Assembly (NCBI GenBank): GCA_903834675.1
Contig: CAILKC010000784.1
Span: forward strand, 1 to 9,554
From: an uncultured Victivallales bacterium
Lineage (GTDB): Bacteria > Verrucomicrobiota > Lentisphaeria > Oligosphaerales > JAFGRS01
DNA: 9,554 nucleotides
Reading direction: 5' to 3'
In this document: positions 6,883-9,554 of the stretch, one piece after another
Numbering within the stretch: position 1 is the first letter of the stretch
How the letters are laid out: each line of letters begins with the position of its first letter
The notes under the pieces: model-generated
The model's database searches: none
Seen by the model: the letters and a program-made list of their open reading frames with translations, nothing else
Told to the model about the DNA's origin: nothing
Position numbers and translations under genes: made by a program

Positions 6883-8214
6883 TCAGCCCAGAATACGTTC
6901 GGCCAGGAAACCCTTGAGGGCGGTGAGGGCAACGCGGTCCTGGGTCATGGCATCACGGTCGCGGACGGTGACCGCCTGGTCGGTGAGGGTGTCGAAGTCA
7001 ATGGTCACGCAGAAGGGCGTGCCAATCTCGTCCTGGCGGCGGTAGCGCTTGCCGATGTTGCCGGTAGCATCGTAGTCGGCGCGGAAACTGCGCTTCAGGT
7101 CCTTGTACAAGGGCTCCGCTTTGTCCTCGAGCTTCTTGGAGAGCGGCAGCACGGCCACCTGCACGGGCGCCACCACCGGGGGCAGGTGCATGACCACGCG
7201 GGTGTCCTCGTCCAGGCCCTCTTTCTTGGTCGGCGCGGTGTCCTCGTCGTAGGCGTTGCAGAGCAGGGCCAGGCAGATGCGGTCGAGGCCGCAGGAGGTC
7301 TCCACCACGGTGGGGTAGTAGTGCTCGTTGCGTTCCTGGTCGAAGTACTTCTGTTCCTGGCCGCAGAACTCCGAGTGTCGGCTCATGTCCCAGGTGCCGC
7401 GGTGATGCACGCCCTCGATCTCGCCCCAGCCGAAGGGGAAGGCGAACTCGATGTCGAGCGCCGCCTTGGCATAGTGCGCCAGCTTCTCATGATCGTGAAT
7501 CTTGAGGCGCTCGGCGGGCAGGCGCAGGACCTCGGTGTAGAACTTCCAGCGCTCCTCCTTCCAGTACTCGTACCAGCGCAGCGCCTCGTCGTCGCGGCAG
7601 AAGAACTCCATTTCCATCTGGACGAACTCGCGCGAACGGAAGGTGAAAAAGCGGGGATTGATCTCGTTGCGGAAGGCCTTGCCGACCTGGGCAATGCCGA
7701 AGGGCAGTTTCTGGCGTGAGGCGACCCGGACCTGATCGAAGTCCACGAAGATGGGTTGGCAGGTTTCCGCGCGCAGCCAGGCGACGTGCTCATCGTCGAA
7801 CACCGGCCCGACGAAGGTTTTCATCATCAGGTTGAATTCGCGCGGTTCGGTCAGCTTGGTCGAAGCGCAGGCCGGGCAGACCCCCGGCGTCTCGAGCTGG
7901 TCCTCGCGGAAACGCTTCTTGCAGTCCAGGCAGTCGACCATCAGGTCAGAGAACTTGTCCAGATGACCGGAGGCCTTCCAGACCTTGGGGTGGCAGATGA
8001 TGGTGGAATCGAGCCCCTCGACGTCGTCACGCTGCTCCACCATGTAGCGCCACCAGGCCTGCTCGACGGCGCGCCGCAGCGTAACCCCGATGGGGCCGTA
8101 ATCCCAGAAACCATTGATGCCGCCGTAAATCTCCGAGCTCTGAAAGACGAAACCGCGCCGCTTGCACAGGGCGACGATCTTGGCCAGGGTGTCGTTGTCC
8201 GTGGGGCTGCTCAT
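6883..8214 (-). CDS. glyQS: Glycyl-tRNA synthetase, dimeric (alpha2) type
   Basis: This 443-residue class II aminoacyl-tRNA synthetase charges tRNA-Gly with glycine in the cytoplasm. It is a single-chain alpha2-type enzyme rather than the alpha2beta2 form. The N-terminus has GFVFQSSEIYGGINGFWDYG (21-40) and ASGHLDKFSD (81-90). A zinc-type insert has two C-x2-C pairs, Cys95/Cys98 and Cys113/Cys116. Motif 2 is FRNEINPRFFTFRSREF (181-197) and motif 3 is ETSCGLDR (305-312). The anticodon-binding domain follows from about 345 (VQVAVLPLSKK, then GNIGKRYRRQDEIGTPF). The usual LRPETAQGIF segment is LRAETCQPIF here (147-156), an atypical variant near the active site. GAGG lies seven bases before the ATG (complement of 8222-8225). 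I found no T-box antiterminator in the 228-base leader. It heads the run of leftward genes. Confidence 0.96.
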   Translation of the reverse strand: MSSPTDNDTLAKIVALCKRRGFVFQSSEIYGGINGFWDYGPIGVTLRRAVEQAWWRYMVEQRDDVEGLDSTIICHPKVWKASGHLDKFSDLMVDCLDCKKRFREDQLETPGVCPACASTKLTEPREFNLMMKTFVGPVFDDEHVAWLRAETCQPIFVDFDQVRVASRQKLPFGIAQVGKAFRNEINPRFFTFRSREFVQMEMEFFCRDDEALRWYEYWKEERWKFYTEVLRLPAERLKIHDHEKLAHYAKAALDIEFAFPFGWGEIEGVHHRGTWDMSRHSEFCGQEQKYFDQERNEHYYPTVVETSCGLDRICLALLCNAYDEDTAPTKKEGLDEDTRVVMHLPPVVAPVQVAVLPLSKKLEDKAEPLYKDLKRSFRADYDATGNIGKRYRRQDEIGTPFCVTIDFDTLTDQAVTVRDRDAMTQDRVALTALKGFLAERILG

Positions 8215-8284
8215 GCACCGTCCTCAGAATGGGTTGCGGACCGCACCGGGGTCCCGTTGCCGACCAGGAGCGAAGGAACCGTGT

Positions 8285-8312
8285 AAGATAGCACGCCCAC
8301 CCAGCCTCTCCA
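8285..8312 (-). promoter_or_regulatory. Candidate promoter for glyQS and the downstream genes
   Basis: On the - strand, TATCTT (complement of 8285-8290) is preceded by TGC, giving an extended -10 form. TGGAGA (complement of 8307-8312) lies 16 bases upstream as a weak -35. The -35 overlaps a 12-bp palindrome at 8309-8320. The position, about 70 bases before the glyQS ATG, suits a leader. The call rests on consensus matching by eye (4 of 6 at each box) in an unknown phylum, so it is tentative. Confidence 0.35.
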
Positions 8313-8320
8313 GCGCTGGA
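8309..8320. other. Perfect 12-bp palindrome TCCAGCGCTGGA
   Basis: The sequence equals its own reverse complement. Flanking CTC and AGAG extend the symmetry imperfectly, with one extra A. It overlaps the candidate -35 box of glyQS, so it could be an operator for a dimeric regulator. Its half-site TCCAG/CTGGA also resembles the core of the neighbouring 9-base repeats, so it may instead belong to that repeat family. Confidence 0.4.
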
Positions 8321-8328
8321 AGAGCAGG

Positions 8329-8373
8329 CTGGACAAACTGGACAAACTCGACAAACTCGACAAACCGGACTGG
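8329..8373 (+). repeat. Left arm of 9-base repeats (CTGGACAAA type), five units
   Basis: Five 9-base units run head to tail: CTGGACAAA twice (8329-8346), CTCGACAAA twice (8347-8364), then the diverged CCGGACTGG (8365-8373). The array lies in the gap between the membrane-protein gene and glyQS. It is not a CRISPR, because the units are far too short and have no spacers. Its units are complementary, in register, to those of the right arm at 8416-8451. Confidence 0.85.
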
Positions 8374-8386
8374 ACGAAGGCGATAC

Positions 8387-8410
8387 CCGGGGCACTCGCG
8401 GTTGCCCCGG
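8387..8410. terminator. Perfect 8-bp GC-rich stem-loop, possible termination or processing structure
   Basis: CCGGGGCA at 8387-8394 pairs perfectly with TGCCCCGG at 8403-8410 around an 8-base loop. On the - strand it begins about 33 bases after the stop of the membrane-protein gene, a typical place for a terminator. No T-run follows, so it is not a canonical intrinsic terminator. It sits between the two facing repeat arms and would be near the tip of the larger predicted hairpin. Confidence 0.4.
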
Positions 8411-8415
8411 TCCGG

Positions 8416-8451
8416 GCTGTCCAGGTAGTCCAGCCCGTCCAGTCAGTCCCG
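8416..8451 (+). repeat. Right arm of 9-base repeats (GTCCAG core), inverted relative to the left arm
   Basis: Units of nine bases carry GTCCAG: GCTGTCCAG (8416-8424), GTAGTCCAG (8425-8433), CCCGTCCAG (8434-8442) and the diverged TCAGTCCCG (8443-8451). The last unit contains the stop codon of the membrane-protein gene (complement of 8443-8445). The core is the reverse complement of CTGGAC in the left arm. Confidence 0.8.
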
Positions 8452-9330
8452 CTTGGGGCGCAGGTCGGCCAGGCTTTGGCGCGCCGTTTCGCGGATTTCC
8501 GCGAGGTGTTCTCGGAGGCGCGGATCGGCCTGGCCCTCGTGCTCGAGCGTATCGGTATGGTAGAGGATCCGTTGGAGGCTGGCTTCCAGGCGCGGTACGG
8601 TGTCGGCCACCGGCGTCGGCGCTGAAGGAGCGGGGGGCGCACTGGCATGGGCCGCGACCGCGGCGGCGCTTGGCCCCTGATCGAATGGCGCCGCGATCAG
8701 CCCGAAGAGTCCGGCGCAAGCACAGGCCAACAAGGTCGTCGCCACGGCGGCGACCGCCACCAGCCACGGCGTCACCCGCCCGTACAGCAGGTCGGCCCTC
8801 ATCGAGGTCGAGATGCCGTAGCCCGTCCCCACCAGCCGCAGATAGGCCACCACTTGTGGGCCGTCTGGACCGCCGATAAAGGCGAGTGGCCGGGTGGCGC
8901 TACCACGGGCTGCCTCGATGCCCTCCTGCAGCAGGGAGAAGTCGCGCAGAGACTCCGGCGCCACAAAGTCCGTCGACACGGGGACGATCAACCCGGGTTC
9001 TCTCTCCATGGCCGATACCAGCCAAAGCTGCGCCTGATCGGCGTAGCGCGATCGTACCGCCAGCTTAGGTCTGGCCTCTCGGCGGGCCGGCAATTGCACC
9101 ACCGCGCCCCGACGTTGCTGCTCAGCCTGCTCCACCAGCGGCCGGAGCGCGTCAGCTTCAGCCTTGAGCCAGAAAAGCATCTCGAGTTCCGCCGTGTGGC
9201 GCAGATCGCGCCGCAGCGGTGCCAGGACTGCCAGGATAGCCGAGAAGCCCAGCACGAACCACGCCACCCCGATCCAGCCCGCCTGGCGCCGGGGAAGGCC
9301 AACCGTCGGGTGTCGGTGAAACCCAGTCAT
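8443..9330 (-). CDS. Two-pass membrane protein with extracytoplasmic domain, sensor-like, unknown function
   Basis: I do not recognise a family. Read from the ATG at 9330 it has 295 residues. A basic N-terminus precedes TM1 (about 18-38, WIGVAWFVLGFSAILAVLAP), then about 148 residues that should lie outside the membrane, TM2 (about 187-213, ending CACAGLFGLIAAPF), an Ala/Pro-rich linker (about 218-243) and a charged helical C-terminus (246-295). This is the topology of a membrane sensor, but no kinase, HAMP, cyclase or methyl-accepting domain follows. The outer domain (SMEREPGLIVPVSTDFV-like segment, then VVAYLRLVGTGYGISTSM) could be Cache-like; that is a guess. Start choice: AGGAG (complement of 9337-9341) is six bases before the ATG at 9330 and only three before the adjacent ATG at 9333. 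A further in-frame ATG at 9357 lacks a good site. The gene may be monocistronic, ending at a repeat hairpin. Confidence 0.7.
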   Translation of the reverse strand: MTGFHRHPTVGLPRRQAGWIGVAWFVLGFSAILAVLAPLRRDLRHTAELEMLFWLKAEADALRPLVEQAEQQRRGAVVQLPARREARPKLAVRSRYADQAQLWLVSAMEREPGLIVPVSTDFVAPESLRDFSLLQEGIEAARGSATRPLAFIGGPDGPQVVAYLRLVGTGYGISTSMRADLLYGRVTPWLVAVAAVATTLLACACAGLFGLIAAPFDQGPSAAAVAAHASAPPAPSAPTPVADTVPRLEASLQRILYHTDTLEHEGQADPRLREHLAEIRETARQSLADLRPKRD

Positions 9331-9336
9331 CATGCA

Positions 9337-9341
9337 CTCCT
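9337..9341 (-). promoter_or_regulatory. Ribosome binding site deciding the start of the membrane protein
   Basis: AGGAG on the - strand lies six bases before the ATG whose first base is 9330. Three in-frame ATGs are available (9357, 9333, 9330), and spacing favours the last. The nine extra residues from 9357 (MRCRDQECM) look untranslated. Confidence 0.6.
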
Positions 9342-9357
9342 GATCTCGACAGCGCAT

Positions 9358-9464
9358 CCCTGCATACTACAGTACGACCCGCCAGTCGGCGACGCAACCG
9401 CGTGGCCTGGCGTGGGGCGCAGGTCAGTTCCGTAGGTGGTGACACCTCAGGTCCTGGGGTTCAG
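9358..9464. other. Non-coding region upstream of the membrane-protein gene
   Basis: I see no convincing gene on either strand. It should contain the promoter of the leftward membrane-protein gene, but only weak matches are visible: TTGCGT and TACTGT on the - strand, 17 bases apart, near 9369-9397. The stretch ends at a GGGTTCAGG (9457-9465) that recurs at 9539-9547. Confidence 0.45.
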
Positions 9465-9512
9465 GAAACGGCGAGACGGCGAGACGGGGAAACGGCGACT
9501 GGAGGAGACGGA
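9465..9512. repeat. 8-base-period purine-rich repeat array (GARACGGC)
   Basis: Four consecutive octamers are nearly identical: GAAACGGC (9465), GAGACGGC (9473), GAGACGGG (9481) and GAAACGGC (9489). A diverged unit at 9497 and GAGACGGA at 9505 continue the same register. The period fades after about 9512, though purine-rich GGAGA/GGCGGAGA text continues to about 9536. GGGTTCAGG flanks the array on both sides (9457-9465 and 9539-9547). An 8-base period cannot keep a reading frame of a simple repeat peptide, and the stretch looks non-coding. Confidence 0.75.
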
Positions 9513-9554
9513 CAGGGAGACTGGCGGAGAGGAAAACAGGGTTCAGGGTCAGCC

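Noticed and set aside
5644..7719. A 691-codon open frame on the + strand
   Set aside because: It lies antisense to the S41 peptidase and glycyl-tRNA synthetase genes, both with clear motifs. Its composition (many His, Gln, Gly, Asp, Leu) is what mirrored GC-rich codons produce, and it shows no recognisable domain.
8215..8442. T-box riboswitch upstream of glyQS
   Set aside because: I looked for the conserved T-box antiterminator sequence and a terminator with a T-run on the - strand and saw neither.
8329..8451. Possible CRISPR array
   Set aside because: Units are nine bases with no unique spacers, and no cas genes are present.
8027..8767. A 246-codon - strand frame with VCRVCPVC-like and GLPGQPG-like stretches
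   Set aside because: It crosses the glyQS start, the non-coding gap and the membrane-protein gene in another frame. The cysteine and glycine-proline patterns come from the 9-base repeats.
9446..9554. Open + strand frame running off the right edge
   Set aside because: It reads through the 8-base repeat array, has no start with a ribosome site, and its translation is dominated by Arg and Gly from low-complexity DNA.

Overview
This is a gene-dense, high-GC (visually about 65%) bacterial chromosome segment. It holds eight recognisable complete or partial housekeeping and metabolic genes plus one membrane protein of unknown function. I see no phage, transposon, CRISPR, tRNA or rRNA signal. GC-mirrored codon use, Shine-Dalgarno starts and tight operon spacing mark it as bacterial. 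The host cannot be named from sequence alone. Three things fit an uncultured lineage of the Planctomycetota / Lentisphaerota / Armatimonadota kind: a short cytosolic ceramidase-fold protein, a cysteine-rich spore-photoproduct-lyase-like radical SAM protein, and short-period oligonucleotide repeats between genes. That placement is a low-confidence inference.

Layout. The left 1.5 kb reads rightward: the last 50 codons of hisI (phosphoribosyl-AMP cyclohydrolase), then 62 bases later a radical SAM protein of the spore photoproduct lyase family. Everything else reads leftward. From right to left these genes are an orphan two-pass membrane protein with an extracytoplasmic domain (8443-9330); a 228-base gap holding a nested inverted array of 9-base repeats and a candidate promoter; dimeric-type glycyl-tRNA synthetase; an S41 C-terminal processing peptidase; dapB; a two-domain GNAT acetyltransferase; a neutral-ceramidase-fold hydrolase; and an alpha/beta-hydrolase esterase. 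The last leftward gene meets the radical SAM gene tail to tail with a 14-base overlap.

The six genes from glyQS to the esterase could form one transcription unit. Gaps are 57, -4 (an ATGA overlap), 59, 104 and 27 bases, and I find no convincing terminator between them. The peptidase-dapB pair is the tightest link and is probably translationally coupled. The ceramidase-fold protein and the esterase form a second tight pair that may act on related ester or amide substrates. The 104-base leader before that pair holds mutually exclusive inverted repeats and could be a regulatory point or a sub-operon boundary.

I found no clear new multi-gene system. The most unusual material is non-coding. At 8329-8451, two sets of 9-base repeats face each other in exact register and could fold into one long regularly interrupted hairpin around a perfect 8-bp stem. 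At 9465-9512, an 8-base-period purine-rich repeat array occupies the gap at the right edge. Among the proteins, the radical SAM enzyme (15 cysteines, including a C-terminal cluster) and the orphan sensor-like membrane protein are the least explained.
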